From Nitrospira sp. (lineage in GTDB: Bacteria > Nitrospirota > Nitrospiria > Nitrospirales > Nitrospiraceae): a stretch of DNA of 64,000 nucleotides. Of this stretch, positions 36,165 to 45,096 are shown one piece after another (within the stretch, counting starts at the first letter, position 1; each line of letters opens with the position of its first letter). The stretch covers positions 62,001-126,000 of the forward strand of contig JANDJL010000006.1 of the NCBI GenBank assembly GCA_024330965.1, written 5' to 3'. The notes beneath the pieces are model-generated. The model had not been told where the DNA came from. It ran no database searches and saw nothing but the letters and a program-made list of their open reading frames with translations. The position numbers were made by a program, and so were the translations under genes.

Positions 36165-37180
36165 GAGGGAGCTTTCTCCATTTTGGCATCGCGTTCCATC
36201 AGGTCACTGACGGCCTTGCGGCAGGACTTCCCGTCAAACAACACAGCGTTGATCTCTTGCGTAATGGGCATCTCCACGCCGTGTCGTCGAGCCAGTTGCA
36301 AGGCCGCGCGGGCGGTCCGGACCCCTTCGGCGACAGTGTGCATCGTGCCCAGAACCATTTCGAGCTGTTCGCCCTTTCCGATGCGCATGCCGACCATGTG
36401 GTTCCGGCTCAGTGTGCCGGTGCAAGTCAGCACGAGATCCCCCACGCCGGAGAGGCCATAGAACGTGCGGGGGTCGGCTCCCATGGCCGTGCCTAAGCGA
36501 ACGATCTCGGCCAACCCTCTTGTGATGAGCGCCGCGCGCGCGTTGAGCCCCAGTTCCAGGCCGTCCACGATGCCGGCAGCCAAGGCGATGACGTTTTTAA
36601 GCGCTCCCCCCAACTGGACGCCGATCACATCGAAATCGGCATAGACGCGAAAGGTCGGCGTCATCAAGGTCCGTTGGAATTGTCGGACAAGCTGGTCGTC
36701 CGAACCGGCAAGACAAACCGCCGTGGGGCATCCGGCGCTCAACTCGCCGGCAAAACTCGGCCCAGAGAGGACCATCAGGCCTCGATGCATAGATTGAGGC
36801 AAAACCTCTTCCATCACCTGCGTCATCAGTTTCCCTGTGCCTTCCTCAAGGCCCTTGGTCGCGATGATCAGAGGAACCGGATGGGTGAAGCAAGGGACGA
36901 CATGATGAAGAACAGACCGCGCCACATGGGATGGCGTAACGAAGAGAACGGCCTCGCAACCGTCCACGGCATCCGCAAGTGAGGATGTGGCGCCGAGAGA
37001 AGGGGGAAGGGAAACGCCTTTCAGAAAAACAGGGTTCTCATGGAGCGTATTGATCGACTGGGCCACCTCTTGCTCGTAAGCCCAGAGACGAACGCGCAAC
37101 CCCTTCTCGGCCAGCAGCTTGGCGAGCGCTGTTCCCCATGCCCCCGCTCCGATGACAGCTATGCTGGTCGTTGGTTGCAT
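36161..37180 (-). CDS. gpsA: Glycerol-3-phosphate dehydrogenase [NAD(P)+]
   Basis: 339 residues: Rossmann motif IAVIGAGAWGTALAKLLAE, GLEEGTGKLM, VLSGPSFAGEL and the catalytic Lys in GGALKNVIALAAGI followed by GLSGVGDLVLTCTGTLSRN. It makes sn-glycerol 3-phosphate for phospholipid synthesis. Normal length. It is the first gene of the gpsA-larB minus-strand pair. Confidence 0.95.
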   Translation of the reverse strand: MQPTTSIAVIGAGAWGTALAKLLAEKGLRVRLWAYEQEVAQSINTLHENPVFLKGVSLPPSLGATSSLADAVDGCEAVLFVTPSHVARSVLHHVVPCFTHPVPLIIATKGLEEGTGKLMTQVMEEVLPQSMHRGLMVLSGPSFAGELSAGCPTAVCLAGSDDQLVRQFQRTLMTPTFRVYADFDVIGVQLGGALKNVIALAAGIVDGLELGLNARAALITRGLAEIVRLGTAMGADPRTFYGLSGVGDLVLTCTGTLSRNHMVGMRIGKGEQLEMVLGTMHTVAEGVRTARAALQLARRHGVEMPITQEINAVLFDGKSCRKAVSDLMERDAKMEKAPS

Positions 37181-37405
37181 GGCATGTGTCTGTCGGTCGA
37201 TGGCATAGCGTTAAAGGCTGGGAGGTCATGAGGGCGGCGAGCACGTCATCTCGTGAAGTCACGGAATTATAGGAAGCCCGTCTTTGCTCTGTCAATGAAA
37301 GGAGCGGTCGCCTCTGGCGAATGACCGTACGATCGGTGTAGCCTGAGTTCAGTAGAGCGAGCATCATTGAGAGCGAGCACCATGGCGCCACGAAGGTCAT
37401 GATCA

Positions 37406-37762
37406 ATGCAGACCTGCCCACGCTGTCGATTGGTTCAGCCAGAGATCAACCGCTATTGTACGGCCTGCGGGAGCCGGCTGGGAGAAGACAGTCGTGACGA
37501 ATCTGATTCGAGAGCAGGATCCCGCGAACGGGAACAGTTGAACATCTCTGTGCTCTATGGAATGGTCGCGGCGCTGGCGCTCGCCCTCCTTTTCCCCCCG
37601 TGGGAGACCCCGCCCGAGCAGCCGCCGGAGTTTCTGGGCATGCACTTCATCCTCTCTCCTCCGACGCCGGAGGCTGTGGTGAGCCGCATGTTGCTCACCA
37701 TTGAATTGGTCACGATCGCGATCGCCGGCCTCTATGGGTCCTTTCTGTTTCGAACAAAATAA
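37406..37762 (+). CDS. Zinc-ribbon membrane protein
   Basis: 118 residues. The N-terminus is a zinc ribbon: CPRC at 4-7 and CTACG at 18-22. After a charged linker come two hydrophobic segments (VLYGMVAALALALLFPP and LLTIELVTIAIAGLYGSFLF). Such zinc_ribbon_2 plus membrane proteins are common and functionally obscure. An inverted repeat (AAAGCGG 37761-37767 with CCGCTTT 37790-37796) just after the stop may serve as terminator for this and the convergent gene. Confidence 0.7.
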   Translation: MQTCPRCRLVQPEINRYCTACGSRLGEDSRDESDSRAGSREREQLNISVLYGMVAALALALLFPPWETPPEQPPEFLGMHFILSPPTPEAVVSRMLLTIELVTIAIAGLYGSFLFRTK

Positions 37763-37837
37763 AGCGGCGGAACAGAGTGATGAGTCGGACCGCTTTCCCG
37801 TCAAACCTGTCGGTGGCAGACCTGTGGGTGGGGTCCC

Positions 37838-38641
37838 TCATTCTTCCAGCCGCAACGTCAAACATTTGGCCGAGCCACCCGATTTCATGAACTCGTCGAG
37901 CGGCACGGCGTGGGTGCGATAGCCTCGCTCATGGAGCATCTGTTCGGTTCTGGAGCAGCCGGTCGGAAGGACGACATGGTTGCCGATACAGACGGCATTA
38001 CAAGCGAATCGCAGGGCATCCTGCTCGGAGACGGCTAGTCGATTGGCGGGAGAGATTCGCTCGGCAATGGCCGTTTGGCCGTAGTGGTCAAATGCCGCGG
38101 GGAAATACAACAGCTCCCCCCCGCTTAACGGACAGAAACAGGTATCGAGATGATAGAAACGGCTATGGATCAGTTCGAGGGGGATGATCTCACGGTGAAA
38201 CCATTGGCTGAGGATCGGAAATGCGCGGACGTCGGACCGCTGTCGATAGCCGCCGAACCAATAGTCCGGAAACCCCAGCAGGTCGCCGGCTCCTTCGAAG
38301 AACAGGCCCGGCTCCAATGTGAGGATCTCGTAGCCGTGGTCGCGAAACCAGTTCTCGAAATAGGCCTCTTCTCGCTGTCGCTCTGGATGGCGGAACCGGC
38401 TGACGACCGCCGTACGGCCGACCACGATACCGGCGTTGGCCGTAAAGACTAAATCGGGAAGGCCGGGAACCGGCGTCATTCGTTCGAGGACTACGCCGAT
38501 GTCCTTTTCGAACACCGCCATGAGGCTGTTCCATTGGAGAATCGCTCGTTCATGATTCACCTGGTTGTTGAGCCGCATCCACGGGTTGATTTCGTACTCG
38601 ATTCCGAAAAAGTCCGGTGGGCAGACCAGGAGGCGGGTCAT
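37838..38641 (-). CDS. Arginine dihydrolase-like protein (amidinotransferase fold)
   Basis: 267 residues of the guanidino-group-modifying superfamily. Visible features: EYEINPWMRLNNQVN, PGLPDLVFTANAGIVVG, FEGAGDLLGFPD, FYHLDTCFCPLSGGE and the catalytic nucleophile Cys260 in SGGSAKCLTLRL. The closest match in memory is the N-terminal domain of cyanobacterial AgrE/ArgZ, which converts arginine to ornithine, CO2 and two ammonia; dimethylargininase is the alternative. Its ATG overlaps the stop of the TIGR00300 gene upstream (38638-38641), the protein that forms the other half of AgrE. No signal peptide. Confidence 0.8.
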   Translation of the reverse strand: MTRLLVCPPDFFGIEYEINPWMRLNNQVNHERAILQWNSLMAVFEKDIGVVLERMTPVPGLPDLVFTANAGIVVGRTAVVSRFRHPERQREEAYFENWFRDHGYEILTLEPGLFFEGAGDLLGFPDYWFGGYRQRSDVRAFPILSQWFHREIIPLELIHSRFYHLDTCFCPLSGGELLYFPAAFDHYGQTAIAERISPANRLAVSEQDALRFACNAVCIGNHVVLPTGCSRTEQMLHERGYRTHAVPLDEFMKSGGSAKCLTLRLEE

Positions 38642-39882
38642 GTCGGTCTACCTAACAGTCTCGCCAGTTCCGAGAGAAACGACGCTGCGTCCATGACGAG
38701 GCCGACGGCCTGAAAACTCCCGCGATCGGCGAGCTTGGTCGGCACCGAGGGGTTGATGTCCACGCATACGGTCGGGACCGTAGCCGGCAGGAGATTGCCC
38801 GTGGCGACGGCATGCAGCGTGGAGGCGACCAACAACGCGAGTTTCACCCCGGCAACGGCGGCCCGCATGGCCTGTTGGGCGCGAACCGAGTCGGTGATGA
38901 CACCGGGCAGGGGGCCGTCGTCACGGATGGTGCCGGCCATGACGACCGGGACGTTTCGTCGAACACAGGCGGCCATGATGCCGTGTTTGATCACGCCAGA
39001 GGTCACGGCCCGCTCGATGCTGCCGATCGCGCGAATCCGGTTGATCGTTCGTAAGTGATGTTCATGACCGTGGGGAACCGTGCGGCCAGCCGTGAGTCCA
39101 TAGCCGAGGGACGTGCCGTACAAGTCTGCTTCCATGTCGTGGGCCGCCAGCGCATTGCCGCAAAACAAGACATGGATAAAGTCTTCCTCGATCAGCCACG
39201 TCAGAGCATCTCGTCCTCCGGAGTGGATGATGGCCGGACCTCCTGACAGCAAGACTCGACAAGCGGCGTCTTCCCGCCGATGCTGTTCACGCAGCCGACG
39301 CATTCGCGCAGCAATATCGGCAATGACGTGGCCGTGCGGCCGTTCCGCCGACACATGGGATTCCATGAAGCCGAAGACATCCCGCTCCCGCGGCCGGGCC
39401 AGGGGAATGACACGCACCCCCTCTCGCCCGGTTACGATCAACTCTCCCCGCCGAACTTCGCCCATAGGAACGGCTCGTGCGGTCGTCCGCTCATGATCCA
39501 CCGCGATACCGACGTCCATTTCAATGTGTTCGACGTCGATCCACCGGCCGTTGAGTCTGACTTGCGTGGGCAGATGAGTCGTGGCGTAAAAATGTTCGGG
39601 GAAAATCCCATCGGCCGGCGCTGCTTCTAGCCGACAGTCCGCTTCTCGCTCAACCGAGGCGCCGTGCGGCTGAATGGCCTTGAGGATGTCGTCCAAGAGG
39701 GTGTTGGAGGACGCCCGGATGGTGATGCGGGCGCGGGATGGTTCTTCTCGCGTTTTGCCAATCTGAACGTCCTCGAGATCGAAGTCTCCGCCCATCATCA
39801 GGATAATGTCCAGCACCTTGGCGAGCAACAGGGAGTCGATGATGTGACCGTCGATGACGACGGTTTCTTGATGGATGTTCAT
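38638..39882 (-). CDS. TIGR00300 family (LOR/SDH-domain) protein, probable ornithine cyclodeaminase half of AgrE
   Basis: 414 residues from the ATG at 39882, preceded by TTGGAGATCTA. Matches to the LOR/SDH domain include HIIDSLLLAKVLDIILMMGG, HFYATTHLPTQVRLNGRW, SGGPAIIHSGGRDALTWLI, FIHVLFCGNALAAHDME, and SLGYGLTAGRTVPHGHEHH. In AgrE/ArgZ this module converts ornithine to proline and ammonia using NAD+. The frame extends upstream into truD, but those residues are unrelated. Start and truD stop share a base (TAATG). Co-translation with the dihydrolase suggests arginine to proline in two enzymes. Confidence 0.85.
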   Translation of the reverse strand: MNIHQETVVIDGHIIDSLLLAKVLDIILMMGGDFDLEDVQIGKTREEPSRARITIRASSNTLLDDILKAIQPHGASVEREADCRLEAAPADGIFPEHFYATTHLPTQVRLNGRWIDVEHIEMDVGIAVDHERTTARAVPMGEVRRGELIVTGREGVRVIPLARPRERDVFGFMESHVSAERPHGHVIADIAARMRRLREQHRREDAACRVLLSGGPAIIHSGGRDALTWLIEEDFIHVLFCGNALAAHDMEADLYGTSLGYGLTAGRTVPHGHEHHLRTINRIRAIGSIERAVTSGVIKHGIMAACVRRNVPVVMAGTIRDDGPLPGVITDSVRAQQAMRAAVAGVKLALLVASTLHAVATGNLLPATVPTVCVDINPSVPTKLADRGSFQAVGLVMDAASFLSELARLLGRPT

Positions 39883-41012
39883 TAGATCTCCAAGGGAGAA
39901 ACCGGTTTCGTTGATTCTACCACTTCTCCGCCGGAGGGAGAGGATGGATGGTTGGGGGAGCCGGGTCCCTCTGTCTTCATCAGCTCTCTGAGCACGTTCG
40001 TGGCATAGGAACCGGGGGGAAGGGTAAAGGTCAAGGTCAGGACTGATCCGTCGAGCGACCAATCGAGATGTTTGAGGGGGATCCGCAGGGCTCTGCGCTC
40101 GCCACGGAATCCGCACGCCTTGGCGGCATGAGTCAGCAGGTCCTTCGTCATCCCCAGTTCCGCAGTGGCGGCTTCCTCGATCCGTCCCGGCTCGCCGCCG
40201 GCCCATGATGCGCGTGAACCGAACAGGATCCCCGTCGGACTGATCTCGAATCGGTCGGCTCTAGGCTGTTCCGTCCTCTCGTCTTCGACTTGGAAACAGG
40301 CGCCGGTCGCGGTTTTGACCGCCCAGTCGCCGGCAAAGACGCGATCGAGCGAGTCGATCCGTTTGGCGAGAATACGGTTGAACAGATAGGCCTGAAAGGC
40401 ATGGAGGTACCACAGGCGCTTGGCGCGACTCATCGAAGCCCGCTTGGCTTCATTGATCAACAGCGCGGCGCCGATCCGATAGTTGGCTCCGCCCCGTCCC
40501 TGCCGCTGGGGGCCGAAGTAGTTCGGCACCCCTCGTCGTTGAAGAACCTCGAGTATGGACGGAACCGAGACGCTCGCATGGGCCGAGACATCGCGGATCA
40601 CCAGGTGAAACCGATTGCCGGCATGGTGACCGGGACGGAGCCGATTGCGATGGTAGCCAAGGATCTCGATCGAAAGAACACGCTCGCCGGTCTTAAGGCG
40701 ATCTACCTGTTCGGGTTTGGCAAGATGGAGGGAAAGCATCTGGGTTGTGACGGCCCGCGCATCCTTGAGGCCGGCCGTGCCAATGGCTTTGGCTTTCAGG
40801 CCCATGGCGTTCGAAATCAGTTTGACGAGGTCGGGTGTGGACAGGAGCCGCTTGGTCACTTTGATGTAGAGATGCTCGCCGACGCCGCAAGGCAGATAGA
40901 GCGGCTGTTCTTCCACGCGAAAATCCTCCGGCGCGACGCGGATTCGCCCGCCGATGCCGGGGATCTCACGTGTAAGGTAGGGACTGATCGCCAGGCCGTT
41001 CATGTGCTCCAT
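39882..41012 (-). CDS. truD: tRNA pseudouridine(13) synthase
   Basis: 376 residues; start ATG 41012 (41003 is also possible). TruD motifs: the N-terminal RIRVAPEDFRVEEQPLY, catalytic Asp in GTAGLKDARAVTTQ, GYHRNRLRPGHHAGNRF, and VPNYFGPQRQGRGGANY. It modifies U13 of tRNA-Glu. The stop overlaps the ATG of the TIGR00300 gene (TAATG), so translation is coupled. Confidence 0.93.
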   Translation of the reverse strand: MEHMNGLAISPYLTREIPGIGGRIRVAPEDFRVEEQPLYLPCGVGEHLYIKVTKRLLSTPDLVKLISNAMGLKAKAIGTAGLKDARAVTTQMLSLHLAKPEQVDRLKTGERVLSIEILGYHRNRLRPGHHAGNRFHLVIRDVSAHASVSVPSILEVLQRRGVPNYFGPQRQGRGGANYRIGAALLINEAKRASMSRAKRLWYLHAFQAYLFNRILAKRIDSLDRVFAGDWAVKTATGACFQVEDERTEQPRADRFEISPTGILFGSRASWAGGEPGRIEEAATAELGMTKDLLTHAAKACGFRGERRALRIPLKHLDWSLDGSVLTLTFTLPPGSYATNVLRELMKTEGPGSPNHPSSPSGGEVVESTKPVSPLEI

Positions 41013-41127
41013 ATGACGAACGCGTGCTTCCGGTTTCGGAGTTGAGTTCTCAGGTTTCGGTTTCCAGAAAAGGACGTCGCCCGGTCATCATTCTATCAAC
41101 CGAGAACTGGCAACCGACGACTCGCAA

Positions 41128-41784
41128 CTAGGACTGCTGTGGACTCACGCGCCGCAATTGGTCCAGCGCCTCCCGGCACCGACTGCGCACCGTTTGGTCC
41201 CAATCCTCTTTCGCGAGATACTCGAGCTTCGCTTTCGCCTCCACGGCGCGCAACCGTCCAAGGCCCAGAGCCGCGCAGGCGCGGACATAGGCGTGGTCGT
41301 CTTCCAAGGCCTGGAGGAGCAGCGGCATGACCGACTTGTCCCGTAACAGGCCCAGGTGGCTCGCCGCCATGCCCCGCCACCGGTGGTGCTTGTCACCCAA
41401 CGAGTGGCGAAGCGTGTGCGTCCAGAGGTCTCGCAGATCCTGCGCGACGGATTCGAGTCCATCGATTCGGTACGCGTTGCATTCGACCAGCTCAAAGGAC
41501 AACTCTCGTTTTCTGGCCGGATCAGTTTCTTGCCGGAATGATGCAAGCAAACGGTCTCGCCTGCGCCGCCGCTCGATCTTTCGGCGGATATGTCGAATCG
41601 CGAGCAGGACGGTCGCTCCAACGGTCGCCGCTCCCGCCGCCATCGGGACGGCGTGGTCGATGAGAAAAGTCTGGGTCTCGGTCGGCAGCCGTTTCCATAC
41701 CCAGACGCCGGCCACGATCAGTCCCACCAGGACAAGAATCGCGGTCGGATGGATGGGATTCCGCTCTGTGGGTTGCCGCTGCAT
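41128..41784 (-). CDS. Membrane-anchored HEAT-repeat protein
   Basis: 218 residues. Two hydrophobic segments near 13-30 (AILVLVGLIVAGVWVW) and 45-62 place the rest in the cytoplasm. After a basic stretch (HIRRKIERRRRRDRL), HEAT-like helices follow: WRGMAASHLGLLRDKSVMPL, ALEDDHAYVRACAALGLGRL and LAKEDWDQTVRSRCREAL. Role unknown; a scaffold is likely. It lies 115 bases upstream of truD on the same strand. Confidence 0.7.
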   Translation of the reverse strand: MQRQPTERNPIHPTAILVLVGLIVAGVWVWKRLPTETQTFLIDHAVPMAAGAATVGATVLLAIRHIRRKIERRRRRDRLLASFRQETDPARKRELSFELVECNAYRIDGLESVAQDLRDLWTHTLRHSLGDKHHRWRGMAASHLGLLRDKSVMPLLLQALEDDHAYVRACAALGLGRLRAVEAKAKLEYLAKEDWDQTVRSRCREALDQLRRVSPQQS

Positions 41785-41924
41785 ACGGCGAGGATCTTAC
41801 GGGTGCACCCAATGGATGGTCAACGAGGCTGTCTCTTGCAAGGGAACGGCAAGCGGCGTCGTGCGACAGAGGTGAGGGCTACCTCCATCTTGACGGCGGA
41901 GAGCCTTCCATCTATGCTCCGCCC

Positions 41925-42377
41925 GTGGAAGTGCCGAATCCACAAGACGATCCCTATTTGAAGCTGGTTCGGCCGCTGGTAGAGGCCTATTTGGCGTTCT
42001 GGAGGACCGGCAGCCGGCACATTAAGTCTCTGCGGCTCACACCTTCCCAGTTCGATGTGATCGCGACATTGGGGGATACGGACGGGATGACTTGTTCGGA
42101 ATTATCCCGCAAGACGTTGGTCACCAAAGGCACCTTGACCGGCGTGCTCGATCGCCTGATGTCGAAAGGATTGATCAGACGCGATGCGCTCCAAAAGGAC
42201 CGGCGGTACACAAAAATTTCATTGACGGCCAAGGGTGATGCCCTGTTTCGCAAAACGTTCGCCGCCCACATCGCGTTCATCCGCCCGTTCTTCGAACGAG
42301 CCTTGACGCCCCAAGAAGTGGAGCAGGCCCGCACATTGCTGTTACGTATCAAGGACAGTTTCGAGCGAGGAGAATGA
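41925..42377 (+). CDS. MarR-family transcriptional regulator
   Basis: 150 residues from GTG 41925. The winged helix is clear: LRLTPSQFDVIATLGDTDG, CSELSRKTLVTKGTLTGVLD as the helix-turn-helix, GLIRRDALQKDRRYTKISLT as the wing. MarR proteins usually act as ligand-sensitive repressors. The next gene on this strand is the metallo-beta-lactamase hydrolase 213 bases later. Confidence 0.88.
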   Translation: MEVPNPQDDPYLKLVRPLVEAYLAFWRTGSRHIKSLRLTPSQFDVIATLGDTDGMTCSELSRKTLVTKGTLTGVLDRLMSKGLIRRDALQKDRRYTKISLTAKGDALFRKTFAAHIAFIRPFFERALTPQEVEQARTLLLRIKDSFERGE

Positions 42378-42590
42378 CGTGGCCGGCGTGATAAGAGAAG
42401 GGGCCGGCGGGTGTGCCGGTGCGCCGTGACGTCACGAGAAGGTGGCGATCTTGTTCATGGGGGAGCAAAAGGAAGCGGTGCGTCTTCTCTTGACACGGGC
42501 AGCCGGCAGCGAAGCGGCACCGGCTCGCGGTTTGGAGTGGCCGCGTCGGATTGAAAACAGGCGGTTGTTTTGTTGTTGTCTGTTTCGTGA

Positions 42591-43349
42591 ATGATGCGCC
42601 TGACAATTCTCGGTTCCGGGACCAACGTTCATCCGACACGCGCCGCCGCCGGCTATCTGGTGCAGACGGACCAGACCATGTTGTTGGACTTCGGCCCGCG
42701 CACCTTGATGAATTTGATCAAGACCGGCATCGACCGAAACCGGATCACGCATGTCTTATTCTCTCATTTTCACGCGGATCACTTTTCCGACTTCATCACC
42801 TTCTTCTTCGACGCCCTGATTTACACCAAACATGAGGGGGGGCGGCGCCCTGATCTGATCCTGATCGGCCCCAAGGGGACGAAGCGGCTGATCCAAGGCA
42901 TCATGACCACCTTCCCCGGTTTTTTGCGTCCGCCGTTTACAGTCCACATCAGAGAGGTGGAAGGACGCTCCTTCCGGATCGGCGACACGGTCGTGACACC
43001 CAAGCCGGTCGTCCACGTGCCGGATTTGAATTGTCTGGGGTATCGGCTGGAATACAACAAGAAGACCGTCGTCTATTCCGGCGACGCGCAATATTGCGAC
43101 AGCCTGATTCGCCTCTGCCGCGATGCCGACGTCGCCGTGCTCGACTGCTCATTTCCCGCCAATAAACCGGGTCCCGTGCATATGCATGCGGGCGAGTGCG
43201 GCCGCGTCGCGCGGCAGGCCGGCGTGGACCGCCTCGTGCTCTCGCACTTGTATCCCGTGGCGGATCGCGAGGACGTCAAAGGTCAAGCGGCGGAAGAGTA
43301 CGGGGGGCGAATCAGGAAAGGAAGGGACTTGTTGACCATTGAGGTCTAA
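42591..43349 (+). CDS. Metallo-beta-lactamase-fold hydrolase (RNase Z-like)
   Basis: 252 residues. The metal site is complete: SHFHADHFSD, a later His (KPVVHVPDLN), Asp in VVYSGDAQYCD and His in VLSHLYP. The layout resembles the RNase Z/ElaC and PhnP branch. It lacks the long exosite arm of true tRNase Z, so a general phosphodiesterase or an uncharacterised hydrolase is possible. Start ATG 42591 or the second Met at 42594; no strong ribosome site. Confidence 0.82.
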   Translation: MMRLTILGSGTNVHPTRAAAGYLVQTDQTMLLDFGPRTLMNLIKTGIDRNRITHVLFSHFHADHFSDFITFFFDALIYTKHEGGRRPDLILIGPKGTKRLIQGIMTTFPGFLRPPFTVHIREVEGRSFRIGDTVVTPKPVVHVPDLNCLGYRLEYNKKTVVYSGDAQYCDSLIRLCRDADVAVLDCSFPANKPGPVHMHAGECGRVARQAGVDRLVLSHLYPVADREDVKGQAAEEYGGRIRKGRDLLTIEV

Positions 43350-43363
43350 CACAGGTCCGAACG

Positions 43364-44224
43364 TCAAAGTCCCTCTTCTCGAGAGGGGCCGCCCAAGATC
43401 TCCATAAATGTGATCAGACGAGCGGACTTGACCGGTTCATTCATTTTTGCATAGATCGAACAGAGGTTCTTCGCCATCCGGGCGAGAATGGCCCGGACGG
43501 GGCTGGGTTGCAGGTATTTGTCGTCGAACCCATAACCGGCCTCGGTGAGAAACCGCGCGCAGTTCTTTTCGGTGAGCAAGGCACCGCCGTTGAAGCAGTC
43601 GATGAAGACGGAGTACCGCTTGGATTCGTATTTCACCAAAAAATGACCGGGCATGCCGATGCCCAGGAGCGGCAGGCCCAGACGCTGCCCGATCAGCAGA
43701 TAGACAACCGACAGGCTGATCGGAATGCCCAACCGCCGGTCGATGACGCGATTCAGGTAGCTGTTGTCCGGTTCGTAGTAATTCTTGGTGTTGCCCCTGA
43801 ACCCCTGCTCGGCGAAGACGTAGCGGTTGAGCGCATTAACGGTTTCCTCTCCGGAAGATCGGCAGCCGATGCGGGCCCGCACCTCCTGCGCCATCGTATC
43901 GAGTTGGGCGTGATAGCGGCCTACGTCGAGAGACGGGTAGGCATAGCGAGCGAGCAGAAAGGCGCCGGCTTCCAGGCTCATCTCGTCATCCGAATGCGCC
44001 GATAGCTCGATCAGCTCGCGCTCGATCCGGTTCCAGTGGATTTCCTCCAGCACGGCGGCGATGCGGTCGGCCATCTCCGGCTGTTCGATCTCTGCCTCCT
44101 GCAAGAACGGCACGGCCGGGTTGCCGATCGAGATCAACTTGCCGCTGATGGTGCGGACGATGCGGTCGTCCCGGTCAGAAAGCAGGCGAATCAACGCCCG
44201 AATTTGGTTTTCCGGAACGAGCAT
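43364..44224 (-). CDS. SirB1/transglutaminase-like protein
   Basis: 286 residues from the ATG at 44224; a longer frame to 45019 is a shadow of the ABC permease. A HEAT-like start (IRTISGKLISIGNPAVPFL) is followed by the SirB1 core with NALNRYVFAEQGFRGNTKNYYEPDNSYLNRV, LGIPISLSVVYLLIGQRLGL and GMPGHFLVKYE. This family resembles transglutaminases (SirB1_N plus TPR) but activity is unproven. The start lies two bases after the permease stop, so it is in the exporter operon. Confidence 0.78.
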   Translation of the reverse strand: MLVPENQIRALIRLLSDRDDRIVRTISGKLISIGNPAVPFLQEAEIEQPEMADRIAAVLEEIHWNRIERELIELSAHSDDEMSLEAGAFLLARYAYPSLDVGRYHAQLDTMAQEVRARIGCRSSGEETVNALNRYVFAEQGFRGNTKNYYEPDNSYLNRVIDRRLGIPISLSVVYLLIGQRLGLPLLGIGMPGHFLVKYESKRYSVFIDCFNGGALLTEKNCARFLTEAGYGFDDKYLQPSPVRAILARMAKNLCSIYAKMNEPVKSARLITFMEILGGPSREEGL

Positions 44225-44226
44225 GT

Positions 44227-45006
44227 CTACCCCATCGCCCGGCGAAACGCCTTGGCTCCTCCGTACAGACAAACCGCGTCGAAGACCAGCATGACCGGTA
44301 TCACCATGGCGACGTGCGGCAGGGCGTCGCTCCAGCCGGAGAGAATCAGCGGCCTGACGGCGTCGATGGCCCAGGTCATGGGATTGAAGCGGGCGAGAAA
44401 GCTCATCCAGCCGGGCATCGCCGCCAACGGTACCAGCGCTGAACTCAAGAAGATCATCGGGAGGGAGAGGAATCCCAGGACCGAGAAGAAATCGCCGTGA
44501 CTCTTGACGGAAAAGGCCATGGCCATGGAAATGGCCGTGAGCCCCACGCCGAACATCATGCCGATCAGGAGGATCACGGCGACGCCGAGCAACCCCGTCG
44601 CCGGCTCGACGCCGAACAGGAACGCCACGCCCAGGATGACTAGGACCTGTAACGACGTGATCGTCATCACGAAAATAAATCGACTCAAAATGACCGAGCT
44701 TCTTCTGATCGGGGCCGACATCAGTCGTTCGAGAAAGCCGTTTTCTTTGTCGAACAGGAGGTCGACGCCTCCGGCCAGACCGTTGTTCAGCACGGTCATC
44801 ACGACCACGCCGGCGGCCAGAAAACTGATGTAGTTCGGGGCTTGCGTCACCTGCGTGTCGGCAGCCCGCTGAAAGAGATTGCCGAAAAAAATCAGCCAAA
44901 ACAGCATAGGCTGGACCAGCGTGAACAACATGCTGAACCTTTCGCGGCTCAGCCGACGCACCCATCGCATGGTCAACGCGCTGATTTCCTGCCAGTACTC
45001 CGTCAT
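44227..45006 (-). CDS. ABC-2 type transporter permease
   Basis: 259 residues from ATG 45006 (MTEYWQEISALTMRW), GTG 45015 is an alternative. Six hydrophobic segments and the ABC-2 pattern: LVQPMLFWLIFFGNLF, LLIGMMFGVGLTAIS, FLSLPMIFLSSALVPL and PGWMSFLARFNPMTWAIDAVR. It pairs with the ATPase at 45097-46065 as a DrrAB-like exporter for drug, lipid or polysaccharide. Confidence 0.88.
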   Translation of the reverse strand: MTEYWQEISALTMRWVRRLSRERFSMLFTLVQPMLFWLIFFGNLFQRAADTQVTQAPNYISFLAAGVVVMTVLNNGLAGGVDLLFDKENGFLERLMSAPIRRSSVILSRFIFVMTITSLQVLVILGVAFLFGVEPATGLLGVAVILLIGMMFGVGLTAISMAMAFSVKSHGDFFSVLGFLSLPMIFLSSALVPLAAMPGWMSFLARFNPMTWAIDAVRPLILSGWSDALPHVAMVIPVMLVFDAVCLYGGAKAFRRAMG

Positions 45007-45096
45007 GATCGGCACCCAAGTTCGCTCAAGCGTGAAAAGAAGCGGTCCGTCTTATGACCGTTAACGGCAAACGACCTTCCATGAAGGCGCACATGA

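Noticed and set aside
43364..45019. Long 551-codon version of the SirB1-like protein
   Set aside because: The first 265 codons lie in a different frame over the ABC-2 permease gene and read as Arg/Gly-rich nonsense. The natural start is ATG 44224.
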